From the NCBI GenBank assembly GCA_964472785.1, contig CAYYMH010000005.1:65470-129469 (forward strand): a stretch of DNA of 64,000 bases, read 5' to 3'. The first letter of the stretch is position 1, and every line of letters starts with the position of its first letter. The DNA is from CAYYMH01 sp964472785. Lineage in GTDB: Bacteria; Zhuqueibacterota; Zhuqueibacteria; Thermofontimicrobiales; Thermofontimicrobiaceae. Under the pieces are notes generated by a model. It had not been told where the DNA came from. It did not search any database and saw nothing but the letters and a program-made list of their open reading frames with translations. Both the position numbers and the translations under genes were made by a program. Positions 33,686 to 43,282 of the stretch are shown here, in pieces.

Positions 33686-34945
33686 ATGACTTTAGAAATG
33701 ATTATTTTGTTCGTACTGTATTTATTGGTGGTTGCTTTTGGCTACTTGATGAAATTTTTAAATCTGAACCATCTCAAAAAACATGGTCATGAAATTCCGC
33801 CACCATTTGAAGGGCATATTGATGAACAACTGCTGAAAAAGACCAGCGATTACACCGTTGAACACGGTCGTTTCGGTTACATCGAGTCTATCTTTGATAA
33901 CCTGCTGCTCATCGTGTTCCTGTTTGGTGGTTTATTAGCGGTTTATGATAACTGGATTCAGTCGCTGGATTTGCCCTTTATTTTAACGGGAATTTTGTTT
34001 TTCTTTTTACTGAGTATCATTTCGACAATACTCGACTTGCCGTTTGATATTTATTCGACCTTTAAAATTGAGAACAAATACGAATTCAATACAACCACGC
34101 CCAAAATATTTATCACCGACCTGCTCAAATCCTTTTTGATTTCAGCGATATTGTTGGCAATCATGGGAGGTATCGGTTTTTGGCTGATCAAAGCCAGCCC
34201 CAATTTCTGGTGGATTTATGTCTGGGCGTTTTTCTTGATTTTTAGTTTGTTCCTACTCTATATTTCCCCTTATGTCATTGAACCGTTGTTTAATAAATTT
34301 ATCCCGATTTCAGAAGAATATAAGGAGCTCGAAGAAAAAATTACAGCCATGCTGGCCAAAGTTGGAATTAAAGTCAGCCGCGTTTTCAAGATGGACGCAT
34401 CTAAACGCAGCAAGCATACCAATGCATACTTTACCGGTATCGGAAAAGTCAAACGCATCATTCTGTATGACACGTTACTGGATAAAATGGACGGAGATGA
34501 AATTTTAGCAGTACTCGCTCATGAAGCCGGACATTGGAAAAAGAAACACGTGATAAAACGGATTGTCGTTTCCGAGATTATCGGATTTGTGGGGATCTAC
34601 ATTTCATTCCGAATTCTCCAAACCGATTGGCTAACTCAGATATTCAATATTGAAGACGGCACCTTTTTCACCAAACTGGTCATTCTCGGTTTTATCGGTA
34701 GCATTGTCTCTTTCCCCTTGACGCCAATCTCAAGTTATTTTTCCCGAAAACACGAACGAGAAGCTGACCAAATGGCAGTCAACTTAACCGGAAAACCGGA
34801 CGGACTAATCAGTGCAATGATTAAGTTGTCCAAGGACAATCTGGCAAATCTGCACCCACATCCGTTTTATGCGAAATTTTATTATTCCCATCCGCCGATT
34901 GTGCAGCGGATTCATCGGTTGGAGGAGATGGAGCCGGAGTTGTAA
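33686..34945 (+). CDS. M48 family membrane metallopeptidase (Ste24/CAAX-protease-like)
   Basis: A 419-aa membrane protein with six or seven hydrophobic segments, a zinc motif HEAGH in VLAHEAGHWKKKH, and the third ligand in KHEREADQMA. It also has the Ste24-type SKRSKHTNAYFTGIG segment (as ASKRSKHTNAYF). It matches the length of Ste24 homologues. In bacteria such proteases are thought to degrade or process membrane proteins; no prenylation function is implied. GGAGAA lies 6-10 nt before the ATG. Confidence 0.92.
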   Translation: MTLEMIILFVLYLLVVAFGYLMKFLNLNHLKKHGHEIPPPFEGHIDEQLLKKTSDYTVEHGRFGYIESIFDNLLLIVFLFGGLLAVYDNWIQSLDLPFILTGILFFFLLSIISTILDLPFDIYSTFKIENKYEFNTTTPKIFITDLLKSFLISAILLAIMGGIGFWLIKASPNFWWIYVWAFFLIFSLFLLYISPYVIEPLFNKFIPISEEYKELEEKITAMLAKVGIKVSRVFKMDASKRSKHTNAYFTGIGKVKRIILYDTLLDKMDGDEILAVLAHEAGHWKKKHVIKRIVVSEIIGFVGIYISFRILQTDWLTQIFNIEDGTFFTKLVILGFIGSIVSFPLTPISSYFSRKHEREADQMAVNLTGKPDGLISAMIKLSKDNLANLHPHPFYAKFYYSHPPIVQRIHRLEEMEPEL

Positions 34946-35036
34946 ATAATATGAAGAATATGGAAATAGCTGTTGACTTTTATGGACAAAAAGATTAAAT
35001 TTATTATGAAAAGTAACAAAAAATTGGGTATATAGA

Positions 35037-35279
35037 ATGATGAAAAACTTGACTTTGAAAATTCCTGAATTCCTTGAGAATCGTCTGAATAAATATGCTC
35101 GCCAGATGGGACTAAGTCGATCTGAAATTGTTCGCAGAGCACTTATAAAATATGTGGCGATTGATGACAAAGAAATCTCCGGATCATTTTTAGATTTATC
35201 CCAGGATTTAGCTGGCAGTATTGATGGCCCTATTGATCTTTCAACAAATAAAAAGTATTTTGAAGGATATGGTAAATGA
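35037..35279 (+). CDS. Ribbon-helix-helix (CopG-type) antitoxin
   Basis: An 80-aa protein beginning MMKNLTLKIPEFLENRLNKY with SRSEIVRRAL, the RHH DNA-binding pattern, and a C-terminal SFLDLSQDLAGSIDGPIDLS that would thread along the toxin. The start ATG at 35037 is directly followed by a second ATG. The stop overlaps the PIN-domain gene by 4 bp (ATGA), a typical antitoxin-toxin arrangement with autoregulation. Confidence 0.88.
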   Translation: MMKNLTLKIPEFLENRLNKYARQMGLSRSEIVRRALIKYVAIDDKEISGSFLDLSQDLAGSIDGPIDLSTNKKYFEGYGK

Positions 35280-35701
35280 TTGATCGGAAAATCGTATTGG
35301 ATACTGGACCGTTGGTCGCGTTTTTAAATAGAAATGATTTTTACCATGATTGGGCGAAAATACAATTAGAGAAAATGATTCCGCCTTTGTTTACCTGTGA
35401 AGCTGTAGTTTCTGAAGCTTGCTTTTTATTAAGAAATTATGAGGATGGTGCTTCTAATGTCTTAAATTTGTTACAAAGGGGAGTTGTTATTCTTTCATTC
35501 AGTATGTCAGAAGAAATTGACGCTCTGCAATTGTTAATCAATAAATACAAAGATATTCCGATGGCATTCGCGGACGGATGTCTTGTTCGCATGGCAGAGA
35601 GAATTAAAAATAGTGCCATTTTTACTTTTGACAGTGATTTCAAAATATATCGAAAAGAAAAAAATAAGGCTATTCCTGTTATTATGCCGGATAAATTATA
35701 G
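35276..35701 (+). CDS. PIN-domain ribonuclease toxin (VapC-like)
   Basis: A 141-aa PIN domain with acidic catalytic residues in VLDTGPLVAFLN (first Asp), SEACFL (Glu), AFADGCLVRMAE (Asp) and FTFDSDFKIYR (Asp). The typical order and spacing are kept, so it should be an active Mg2+-dependent RNase. It overlaps the antitoxin by 4 bp. VapC-type toxins cleave tRNA or rRNA when the antitoxin is lost. Confidence 0.9.
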   Translation: MIDRKIVLDTGPLVAFLNRNDFYHDWAKIQLEKMIPPLFTCEAVVSEACFLLRNYEDGASNVLNLLQRGVVILSFSMSEEIDALQLLINKYKDIPMAFADGCLVRMAERIKNSAIFTFDSDFKIYRKEKNKAIPVIMPDKL

Positions 35702-35749
35702 CCCGTGTTATTCAATCAGTTATGAGTTAAAAATATTATAATTTCAAAT

Positions 35750-37075
35750 TTAATTTACGGTTTTCTTTAACGTCACTCGCACCGCCACCGCAGACAGCGC
35801 CAAAATCCCAATCAGATTAATAATGACCGTGATTCCGTTCAACAAATCTCCCCAACTCCAGATATTTTCAGCGTTGTTATTTGCGCCAATAAATATTGAC
35901 AGGCAAAATAACCAGCGGTAGAGAACTTTGATTTTATCTCCAAAAATGAATGCCGCACTCTGTTCCCCGTAAAAACACCAGGTAATCAGCGTGGAATAGC
36001 CAAACAGCAGCGAAGAACATAATACAATCCAGTTGCCTATGGGAAGTGAATTTTGAAAGCTATCAGCAACCAGCGCTGTGCTGTTCAGGCCTTGTGTTGT
36101 CCAAAATCCGCTGAGCAGAATGACGAAGGCAGTTAAACTGCACACAATGATGGTGTCGATAAAAACGCCTAACATAGCGATGAGTGACTGCCGCACCGGG
36201 CTATCCGATTGCGCTGTGGCATGCAGAATCGCGACTGAACCGGTTCCGGCTTCATTACTGTAAGCGCCTCTGGCTGCACCGTAGCGTAACGCCATCAACA
36301 CTGTGGCGCCACTGAATCCACCGACCGCACCGCGGGTTGAAAACGCGGATGTGAAAATGTCCTGAAATACAAGGGGAATTTTATCCAGATTCAAAATCAA
36401 AATAATGAAGCCGCTACCCAGATAGAGTAGCGTCATGAAGGGCACTAATATTTCTGCCGTGCGGGCGATTTTCTTCAATCCGCCGATGATCACAAACCAT
36501 GTCAGAATGGCGATTAATCCGCAGGACAAAAGCATGGGCATACCAAACTGATTGTTCAGCGCAATGGACATGGAATTCGACTGGATGGAGGTGGTTGCGA
36601 GCAGGGTTTTGACCGCCATTGCCAGCGCGAAGGCAATGGCTAATCCCCGCCATCCCAAACCTTTTTGAATGTAAACCATGGGACCGCCGAGATAAATACC
36701 GTCCTGATCTTTTTCCCGGAATTTAAATCCCAGCAAAGATTCGACATACATAACCGCCATTAATAATAAAGCGGAAATCCACATCCAAAAAATGGCGCCC
36801 GGACCGCCCACAGCAATGGCAGTCGCCACACCGGCGATATTCCCGTTTCCCACAATTCCTGATAATGCGGACATTAACGCCTGAAAGGGGGTAATATTGC
36901 CTTCGCCAGTCGACTTGACCGATTTCGATAGCGCTTGAACTGCTGGTACGAATTGGGAAAATTGGATACCTTTTAACCGAAGAGAAAGATAAAGTCCACT
37001 GCCCAGAAGGAAAATCAGCATCGGCGGACCCCAGAGAAAATTGGCAATGTCCTGAATCAGAGCGAAAAATGTCAT
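35750..37075 (-). CDS. Sodium:alanine symporter family (AGCS) amino acid transporter
   Basis: A 441-aa polytopic protein of the AGCS family with GSGLYLSLRLKGIQF at the start, the SALSGIVGNGNIAGVATAI signature (residues ~65-90), GGPMVYI, and later YSNEAGTGS and LFGYSTLITWCFYGE. It takes up alanine or glycine with Na+. It abuts the isoaspartyl peptidase/asparaginase gene on the same strand (24 bp), consistent with a small amino acid or peptide utilisation operon. Confidence 0.93.
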   Translation of the reverse strand: MTFFALIQDIANFLWGPPMLIFLLGSGLYLSLRLKGIQFSQFVPAVQALSKSVKSTGEGNITPFQALMSALSGIVGNGNIAGVATAIAVGGPGAIFWMWISALLLMAVMYVESLLGFKFREKDQDGIYLGGPMVYIQKGLGWRGLAIAFALAMAVKTLLATTSIQSNSMSIALNNQFGMPMLLSCGLIAILTWFVIIGGLKKIARTAEILVPFMTLLYLGSGFIILILNLDKIPLVFQDIFTSAFSTRGAVGGFSGATVLMALRYGAARGAYSNEAGTGSVAILHATAQSDSPVRQSLIAMLGVFIDTIIVCSLTAFVILLSGFWTTQGLNSTALVADSFQNSLPIGNWIVLCSSLLFGYSTLITWCFYGEQSAAFIFGDKIKVLYRWLFCLSIFIGANNNAENIWSWGDLLNGITVIINLIGILALSAVAVRVTLKKTVN

Positions 37076-37099
37076 CTGGTTTTTCCTGAAACGATAGTT

Positions 37100-38002
37100 T
37101 TAGGTTTTTATTTTTGAAATGACGTTTCCTGACTCATCAGCATAGGCGAACGCCATTTTTGTCGTGTTGTGTGCGAAACCGTAATGTCCCTTTTTATTGA
37201 TGAGGATGACGCCGCCCCAACCTTGAACACGTTTTTCCAAAGTTTGTATCGAATTCTCTGCCGCAATATCGGCTGAACAATCTTTCAGCAAATCGCAAGC
37301 TGTTTTACTCAGCATCACTTTCATGATAGATTCCCCCCAACCTGTCGCGGAGCAGGCGCCAATTTCGTTGTCCGCATACGTCCCGGCACCAACAATGGGA
37401 GAGTCACCAACTCTGCCGGGCAATTTACGCGGTGTACCGCCGGTGGAGGTAGCTGCTGCCAAGTTGCCATTTTTATCCATGGCAACCGCACCGACAGTTC
37501 CTTTGGGGTGCGGTTCGAACGGATCCTTACTTTTAAAACTGGGATCATTTTTGATCTGCTGATAGAACTCGAGTTCACGCTCGGTGAGCAGGTCTCTCGG
37601 ATCGACTGTTTCAATTCCCATTTGTCGTGCAAAATTTTGAGCGCCGGAACCGGCTAACATGCAATGCTCGGTTTTTTCCATAATATATCGCGCTATCGTG
37701 ATCGGGTGTAACATATTTTGAACAGCCATCACCGCGCCAAAATTGAGTGTGCTGCCGTCCATAATCATCGCGTCTAATTCGATTTCACCGATTGCGTTTA
37801 AGAATGCGCCTCTTCCAGCGTCAAAGGTTGGGTCTTGTTCCAAAATTTTTACGGCGGATTCCACGGCATCAAGAGCGGAAATGCCGTCTTCCAGTTGCGG
37901 ATAGATTTGAGAAACAGCTTCGCGGACGCCCTGAATATGAGCTTGATCCAGTTTGTCAGGAATACTCCAGGCGCCACCGTGTACAATGAGTCGTGGTTTC
38001 AT
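37100..38002 (-). CDS. Isoaspartyl peptidase/L-asparaginase (Ntn hydrolase)
   Basis: A 300-aa precursor of plant-type asparaginase: LIVHGGAWSIP at the start, a linker and the autocleavage site before the nucleophile Thr in PKGTVGAVAMD, then TSTGGTPRKLPGRVGDSPIVGAGTYAD with substrate-binding residues. It hydrolyses isoaspartyl dipeptides and some asparagine after self-cleavage into alpha and beta chains. It shares a strand and short spacing with the AGCS transporter. Confidence 0.93.
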   Translation of the reverse strand: MKPRLIVHGGAWSIPDKLDQAHIQGVREAVSQIYPQLEDGISALDAVESAVKILEQDPTFDAGRGAFLNAIGEIELDAMIMDGSTLNFGAVMAVQNMLHPITIARYIMEKTEHCMLAGSGAQNFARQMGIETVDPRDLLTERELEFYQQIKNDPSFKSKDPFEPHPKGTVGAVAMDKNGNLAAATSTGGTPRKLPGRVGDSPIVGAGTYADNEIGACSATGWGESIMKVMLSKTACDLLKDCSADIAAENSIQTLEKRVQGWGGVILINKKGHYGFAHNTTKMAFAYADESGNVISKIKT

Positions 38003-38066
38003 GATTTGGAAAAGTAGGAAATTTCAACTTTATTTTCAAGTAGTTTTTTGAATATGGATAAAAAAA

Positions 38067-38091
38067 TGCCAGACCCGATTGGAGTCCGGCA
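38067..38091 (-). terminator. Intrinsic terminator after the SulP gene
   Basis: TGCCAGAC (38067-38074) and GTCCGGCA (38084-38091) pair with one mismatch. On the minus strand the stem is followed by a T-run, complementary to A-rich 38060-38066. Confidence 0.8.
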
Positions 38092-38122
38092 CTATTTTTT
38101 GGGAGAATTGAAATGTCCAATA

Positions 38123-40354
38123 TCACATTTCCAATGCCCGCAATTCATCTGATGTTGACCGCAGCCGAGCGGACAATTCCTTGGCAATACCCCATTGAAT
38201 TTTGGATGCGATTTTAGGCTCGTTTTCCAGTAGTTCCAGATAATCATTTCGAGTGAGTGCATATAATTCTGTGTCTTCGTCGGCAACGGCAGAGGCTGAA
38301 CGCGGCTTCTGCTCAAGAAGTGCCATATCGCCAAAAAATACACCTTCGCCAAACGAAGCCACACGCTTTCGGCGTCTGCCGGACTGAATATCGAACAAAA
38401 TGCTCACACATCCTTTTGACACCAGATAGAGTGTATCACCTTCATCTCCTTCTTTGAAAATGATGTCGTTTACTTTGTAATTCACCTTGTTCAACTTAGG
38501 AGCAATTATCTCGATTTCATCTTCCTCTAAATATTGGAAAATTTTCATTTTTTTGATGTCAAATAATCGGGTTTCACCAGTAGCAATGATTCCGTCCTTT
38601 TTTAGAATATGGTTTTCCGCCCATTCCAAAGCCCGGTCGGTGTCATGAAATAGCCTGTCGTCTTCGAATTTATCCAGAATTTTTATTTCATTCAAAAATG
38701 TCGAAACACGATCATGTTCATTCTGCTCATTTTTGCTCACATAACTGAGTAGCAAAATTTTAAGATCACCAACAAGCTGGTCATTTAATTGGCGCAGTAT
38801 CTGAGCGCCGGTTAAATCGATTTCTTTGATCAACCGGAAATCGAGAATGATAATTTCACAGCGGCAACTCTCTTTTTCAATTTCCTTCATCAGTCCGTCT
38901 GCTGTACCAAAAAACAGCGATCCATCCAATTGATAAATGACGATGCGACCGCCCTGTTTTTCCAGATACTGCATCTCTTCGGACGTTCTGACTTTTTTCG
39001 AATGAATCCGATCCCCGAAGTATTTATTTTTAATAACGGAGCGGGTCACCTGATCTTTGATAAACAGAATCATGGTGATCAAAACACCGATGCCGACCGC
39101 GACCATCAGACTGACCAGCACAGTGACACCGGCGACCAAAGCCACTATTGCCATGCCCCGCCAGGTGGATTTTTGCTTAATGAGTTGAAAACTCCAGGTG
39201 TCCACCATGCGGCTGGAAGTCACGATTAAGATACCAGCCAAAACCGAATAGGGGATATAACGGGCGTATTTACCAAATAAAATCAGAATCAGAAAAACGG
39301 TGACGCCGCAAATCATGCCGGACAGGCGTGTTTTTCCTCCATTCTGCACATTAGCTAAAGTGCGTACCGTTGAACCGGCTCCGGGTAATCCGCCAAATAA
39401 CGAGGCAATGATATTTCCGATGCCCTGGCCGAACAGTTCTTTTTGACTGTTATGCCGCGTTTTTGTGACTACATCCGCCACAAGAGACGTCAGTAATGAA
39501 TCAATGGATCCGAGCATGCCCAATGTAAATGCAGGTGCGATCAGTGAAATCCAGGTTTGGGTGTCAAAGTTTTGGACGGATTGAACAAAATTTATTGCCA
39601 TAGTCGGTTTGGGCAGTTCAGTCGGAATATTACCGATAATAAACGCATTTCCCTCAACAGCGAGTAAATCAGGACGAAAAACAATGCCGATCAAAAAGAA
39701 ACAAACCATGCCCGCGATCAATCCAATCAATGCGCCCGGAATCCCTTTGATCAATTTTGGAGAGAAAATGACAGCCAATATGGTAACGCCCCCAACCACC
39801 ATCGTAACCCATGACGCAGATGCAGTGCCATTAATAATTTGAAAAACATTTTGGTCACTGGATAAACCGAAAAACGGTTTGAGCTGACTGAGAAAAATAA
39901 TCATGGCGACGCCGTTCATAAAACCGGCGATGACCGGATAAGGAATGTATTTGATCAGCCGACCGCCACCACTAATGCCTAACAGAATTTGCACCACGCC
40001 ACCCAATAATACCGCAAAAAAGACCAGGGTGAGAATTGACGTTAATTCCGGTCCAGCTTCAACAGTCTGAATTGAACGAGTTTGGAGCTGTGCGATAATC
40101 AAGCCGGCTATCATCACACTCATGGGGCCTGTTGGACCGGTAATTTGGGTGGGTGTGCCGCCAAATAACGAGGCGAAGAAACTGGTTAAGATTGCGCCGT
40201 ATAGACATGCCAGCGCCCCCTGACTGGCGAAATCCGGTCCGAGTGGCGTAAATGCGACAATGCCAAACGCTAATGCAAGCGGTAGCGCAATAATGGAAGA
40301 TGATAATCCCCCGAACAAATCCCCCTTCAGGTTGCTAAACATGGTGATTTTCAA
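38123..40354 (-). CDS. SulP-family anion transporter with STAS and cyclic-nucleotide-binding-like domains
   Basis: A 743-aa three-part protein: a SulP transport domain (about 1-420; SSSIIALPLALAFGI, GGTPTQITGPTGPMSV, GSIDSLLTS, LFGGLPGAGSTVRT), a STAS domain (about 440-560; VIYQLDGSLFFGTAD, IILDFRLIKEIDLTGA), and a C-terminal cNMP-binding-type domain (about 610-730; GDTLYLVSKG, FGDMALLEQKPRSASAVA). It probably moves bicarbonate, sulfate or another anion with Na+ or H+. The cNMP domain may sense a nucleotide, but its ligand is unknown. A promoter TTGACA-N17-TAAAAT lies upstream. Confidence 0.92.
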   Translation of the reverse strand: MKITMFSNLKGDLFGGLSSSIIALPLALAFGIVAFTPLGPDFASQGALACLYGAILTSFFASLFGGTPTQITGPTGPMSVMIAGLIIAQLQTRSIQTVEAGPELTSILTLVFFAVLLGGVVQILLGISGGGRLIKYIPYPVIAGFMNGVAMIIFLSQLKPFFGLSSDQNVFQIINGTASASWVTMVVGGVTILAVIFSPKLIKGIPGALIGLIAGMVCFFLIGIVFRPDLLAVEGNAFIIGNIPTELPKPTMAINFVQSVQNFDTQTWISLIAPAFTLGMLGSIDSLLTSLVADVVTKTRHNSQKELFGQGIGNIIASLFGGLPGAGSTVRTLANVQNGGKTRLSGMICGVTVFLILILFGKYARYIPYSVLAGILIVTSSRMVDTWSFQLIKQKSTWRGMAIVALVAGVTVLVSLMVAVGIGVLITMILFIKDQVTRSVIKNKYFGDRIHSKKVRTSEEMQYLEKQGGRIVIYQLDGSLFFGTADGLMKEIEKESCRCEIIILDFRLIKEIDLTGAQILRQLNDQLVGDLKILLLSYVSKNEQNEHDRVSTFLNEIKILDKFEDDRLFHDTDRALEWAENHILKKDGIIATGETRLFDIKKMKIFQYLEEDEIEIIAPKLNKVNYKVNDIIFKEGDEGDTLYLVSKGCVSILFDIQSGRRRKRVASFGEGVFFGDMALLEQKPRSASAVADEDTELYALTRNDYLELLENEPKIASKIQWGIAKELSARLRSTSDELRALEM

Positions 40355-40672
40355 AGCCCGACGATGCCTCCCTTTTTACAGTTGTTAAATTCAATGGTGC
40401 TATTGATGAGTTAAAAATTACCAATCTCTATTGCCATATCAATGCCGGATTATATTTTAAATAATTTTCAAATGATTGTCAAGCGAATTATAATAAGTTT
40501 CAATTAATTCATGTTTTATTAATCAGTTCGAATAGAAATAGTTGATCAGAATTTTGTTCAGAAAAATGTCGTCTAATTACCAATCACAATAAATTAAAAA
40601 AGTTGAATCATCCGATTCTCAACAGTAAAGTATTGAACTTTTTCGTGTACTAATATGAAAAGTTTGTGCAAT
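40355..40672. other. Intergenic region with the SulP promoter
   Basis: 318 bp, AT-rich. Apart from the promoter at 40454-40482 I see no gene, repeat or hairpin of note. Confidence 0.6.
40454..40482 (-). promoter_or_regulatory. Promoter of the SulP transporter gene
   Basis: On the minus strand TTGACA (40482-40477), a 17-bp spacer and TAAAAT (40459-40454), 100 bp before the start codon. Confidence 0.65.
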
Positions 40673-42967
40673 TTACTTAATTAACAACAACTTGTTAAGT
40701 TTAGTTTGACCTCCTGCTTGAAATTTTAATATATAAATTCCATTTGCAAGATTTTCAGCATTAAAAATTAATGAATAATCTCCAGAATGTTTATATTCAT
40801 TTACTATTGTTGTAATTTCTCGCCCAAGTATATCATATAATTTAATAGTTACTTTGCATAAATTGGATATTGAAAATAATATTCTTGTTGATTGGTTGAA
40901 TGGATTTGGGTAGCAAGGTTTTAAATAACAGGTATTAATATTTTTATATAATTCAGTTTTAACATGTGTAGATGGAGTGTATTTGTAGATTCTTAGATAT
41001 CCCTTATCAGCAGAAAAAATATAAGGATATTTGACATCAATCATACCTATAGAATAATTTGTATGATAAGAAGATAGCAATTTTGGTGCTATAGGGTCTG
41101 CCACTGAAAACACGTGTAAATTACCATCACTTAAAAATAGAGTGTCTTCTAACAGCACTGCATCTATTATATTTTCCAGTTGGATACCATCAGTAGAATA
41201 ATAAATTGGATTCAGTGGATTTTTTAAATCAATAACAACCAATTGTGAATCTTCTGATGTAGTATAAACATAGTTATCAAATCCGATACGGCTTCCATAT
41301 CCATTTAATGGCACTGAACAGATAAATTCAGGTTGCTGAGGAGTCGAAACATTAAACACATTAATGCAATTATAGCTGAATCCGTCAACGAATACGAGTG
41401 AGTCATTTGCAAATAATATTTTATCAAGATTGTATTTCTGTATTTCTCCAATTTTTACTGGAGCCCACGGTTCTGTTATATCAAGAACTCCAAAAATGTT
41501 ATAAGAGCTCACATAAGCAAACTCTCGATAAATTAATAAAGACATAATGTTAGAGTAATCCGGGTCATATTCTTTTTGTATCATTTGATCAGGTTGAACG
41601 ATGTTAAAAATATCTATACCTCCCCAGCCATCATCAACAAAAAGATAGTTTTGATAAATTTCAATTTGGTTTGCATAGGCGTTAGTATTGACTATTTGTA
41701 ATAATGCTGGATTGTTCAAATTGGTAATATCAAAGCTGGAAACTCCTGCAAATTTATTAGCTAAAAATGCATTGTTATTGTTTATAGCTATATCGAGAGC
41801 AATAGAGTTTGGGACGACTGGATTTTTTTTAATCTCTTCGGTGATCTCATATTTCCACAATCCCTCTTTGTCAAGGGTGACAATAATATTATTTTCAAAA
41901 AAATCTAAGTCTAGTATTACACCATAAAAGCTTTCATAAATAGAATAAAGAAATGTAGGTTTAGTAGGAGTTTCAATATCATAAGCAGTCACTGTATGAT
42001 ATTTAGATATATATAGCTTATTTTTAAATATTTCAAGATATCCGGCATAATATGGTTCCAAGCTCATTTTATAAACAGATTGAAAAAAATTCGACTCTGA
42101 TAGATCATATATTGTCAATGTATCATACGTCGTTGGAATGAATGCAAAATTATCTTTTATTGCAATTGAGGAATAACTTATTTTTATGCTTCTGAGTTCT
42201 ATTATTTTAATTTCTTGAGGATTTCCAATATCCGAAATATCATATATGATAATTTTACCAAAATCACCTCCTGAATCAGAAATATGTCTGGCTAAGACAA
42301 TGAGTTTATCATGATATAAAGCTAAATCGTTAAGTAAACTGGGATGTAGCCATCCTCCCCACGGCATTTCAATATCTTGCTTGAAAAGTATTTCGGGGGA
42401 TTCAGGATTCGAGATATCAAGAACTTCAATTAATAACTCGCGGCCACCATCGATTTGTTCGCTTACGAAAAGCTTTTTTCCGAATATTTTCATAAACTGA
42501 ACAGGGAAAGTCATATCAATGTTATCAATTTCCTGAATACTTTCGCCATTGATTACTTTGAGAATGTGGATGATGCTGTCTCCAGATGAAAAATAGCAAT
42601 AGTCTTTATATCCTACAACTGAAGAGTTATTCTCAAAGTTATTATCTGTTTTTTCAAAATGAAATTTGTATTGGAAATAATTTGGATTGGTTCGGTCAAA
42701 TAATAATAACCCCACATCTGTGGCACATAAAACATTGTAATCCATAACTTCGGTGTCGGAAAAAGTAATATCTATAGAAGACCCGGTTAATGATATTTTA
42801 GTTTCTGATATCATTGATATGGACTGTCCAAAACAATATTCTGTTGAAAAAATGAAGAACAAAAAGAATATATAGAGTAGATTGAAAATTGAAATTAAAG
42901 TTTTTTTCTCCGTTATGGTTTTTACTAATCTTGTAATTAGGACGTAAAGGAAAGATTTATATTTCAT
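40673..42967 (-). CDS. Large LVIVD-repeat surface protein with a type IX secretion sorting domain
   Basis: A 764-aa secreted protein. After an N-terminal hydrophobic segment (near residues 25-45) come many units of the form VYDISD.GNP and TIYDLSES or AYDIETPTKP, the LVIVD beta-propeller repeat type. The last ~80 residues contain PCYPNPFNQSTRI, ITIKLYDILGREI-like VTIKLYD, GIYILKFQAGG and end KLLLIK, the C-terminal sorting domain of the type IX secretion system. The gene is clearly AT-richer than neighbouring genes and uses AT-rich codons, a hint of transfer or different expression. Its ligand is unknown. Confidence 0.88.
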   Translation of the reverse strand: MKYKSFLYVLITRLVKTITEKKTLISIFNLLYIFFLFFIFSTEYCFGQSISMISETKISLTGSSIDITFSDTEVMDYNVLCATDVGLLLFDRTNPNYFQYKFHFEKTDNNFENNSSVVGYKDYCYFSSGDSIIHILKVINGESIQEIDNIDMTFPVQFMKIFGKKLFVSEQIDGGRELLIEVLDISNPESPEILFKQDIEMPWGGWLHPSLLNDLALYHDKLIVLARHISDSGGDFGKIIIYDISDIGNPQEIKIIELRSIKISYSSIAIKDNFAFIPTTYDTLTIYDLSESNFFQSVYKMSLEPYYAGYLEIFKNKLYISKYHTVTAYDIETPTKPTFLYSIYESFYGVILDLDFFENNIIVTLDKEGLWKYEITEEIKKNPVVPNSIALDIAINNNNAFLANKFAGVSSFDITNLNNPALLQIVNTNAYANQIEIYQNYLFVDDGWGGIDIFNIVQPDQMIQKEYDPDYSNIMSLLIYREFAYVSSYNIFGVLDITEPWAPVKIGEIQKYNLDKILFANDSLVFVDGFSYNCINVFNVSTPQQPEFICSVPLNGYGSRIGFDNYVYTTSEDSQLVVIDLKNPLNPIYYSTDGIQLENIIDAVLLEDTLFLSDGNLHVFSVADPIAPKLLSSYHTNYSIGMIDVKYPYIFSADKGYLRIYKYTPSTHVKTELYKNINTCYLKPCYPNPFNQSTRILFSISNLCKVTIKLYDILGREITTIVNEYKHSGDYSLIFNAENLANGIYILKFQAGGQTKLNKLLLIK

Positions 42968-43282
42968 AGTCAGATTCCTTCCTTGTTAATTCACTCTGGA
43001 ATATTCAAGTGGAATGTAACATCGTTATATGAAAAGTGGAGCAATATCTGAGATGATGCTGCATAAATTAACAAGATTAAATTAATTATTTTTCGATTCA
43101 TTGTCAAGCAATATTTCTCGTTAATTGACGCTGTGAGTAAAAAGCTCTGAAATTCAATTTTTCGTTGACATTGTTTAAGAAATATTTTACATTTAATCCC
43201 CAAAACGAATGATAAAAATTTTTAAATCAACATGCTTTTTTTGTAATCATAAACAGGCATAAATCATAATCAAGGCAATCGA
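42968..43282. other. Divergent intergenic region between the LVIVD gene and garR
   Basis: 315 bp, strongly AT-rich, with a promoter for the LVIVD gene at 43079-43107. I see no other supported element. Confidence 0.5.
43079..43107 (-). promoter_or_regulatory. Promoter of the LVIVD gene
   Basis: On the minus strand TTGACA (43107-43102), a 17-bp spacer and TAATTT (43084-43079), about 110 bp before the start. Confidence 0.55.

Noticed and set aside
42991..43203. 70-residue frame on the minus strand upstream of the LVIVD gene
   Set aside because: It covers the promoter region and is AT-rich low-complexity without recognisable domains; it lacks a ribosome site.
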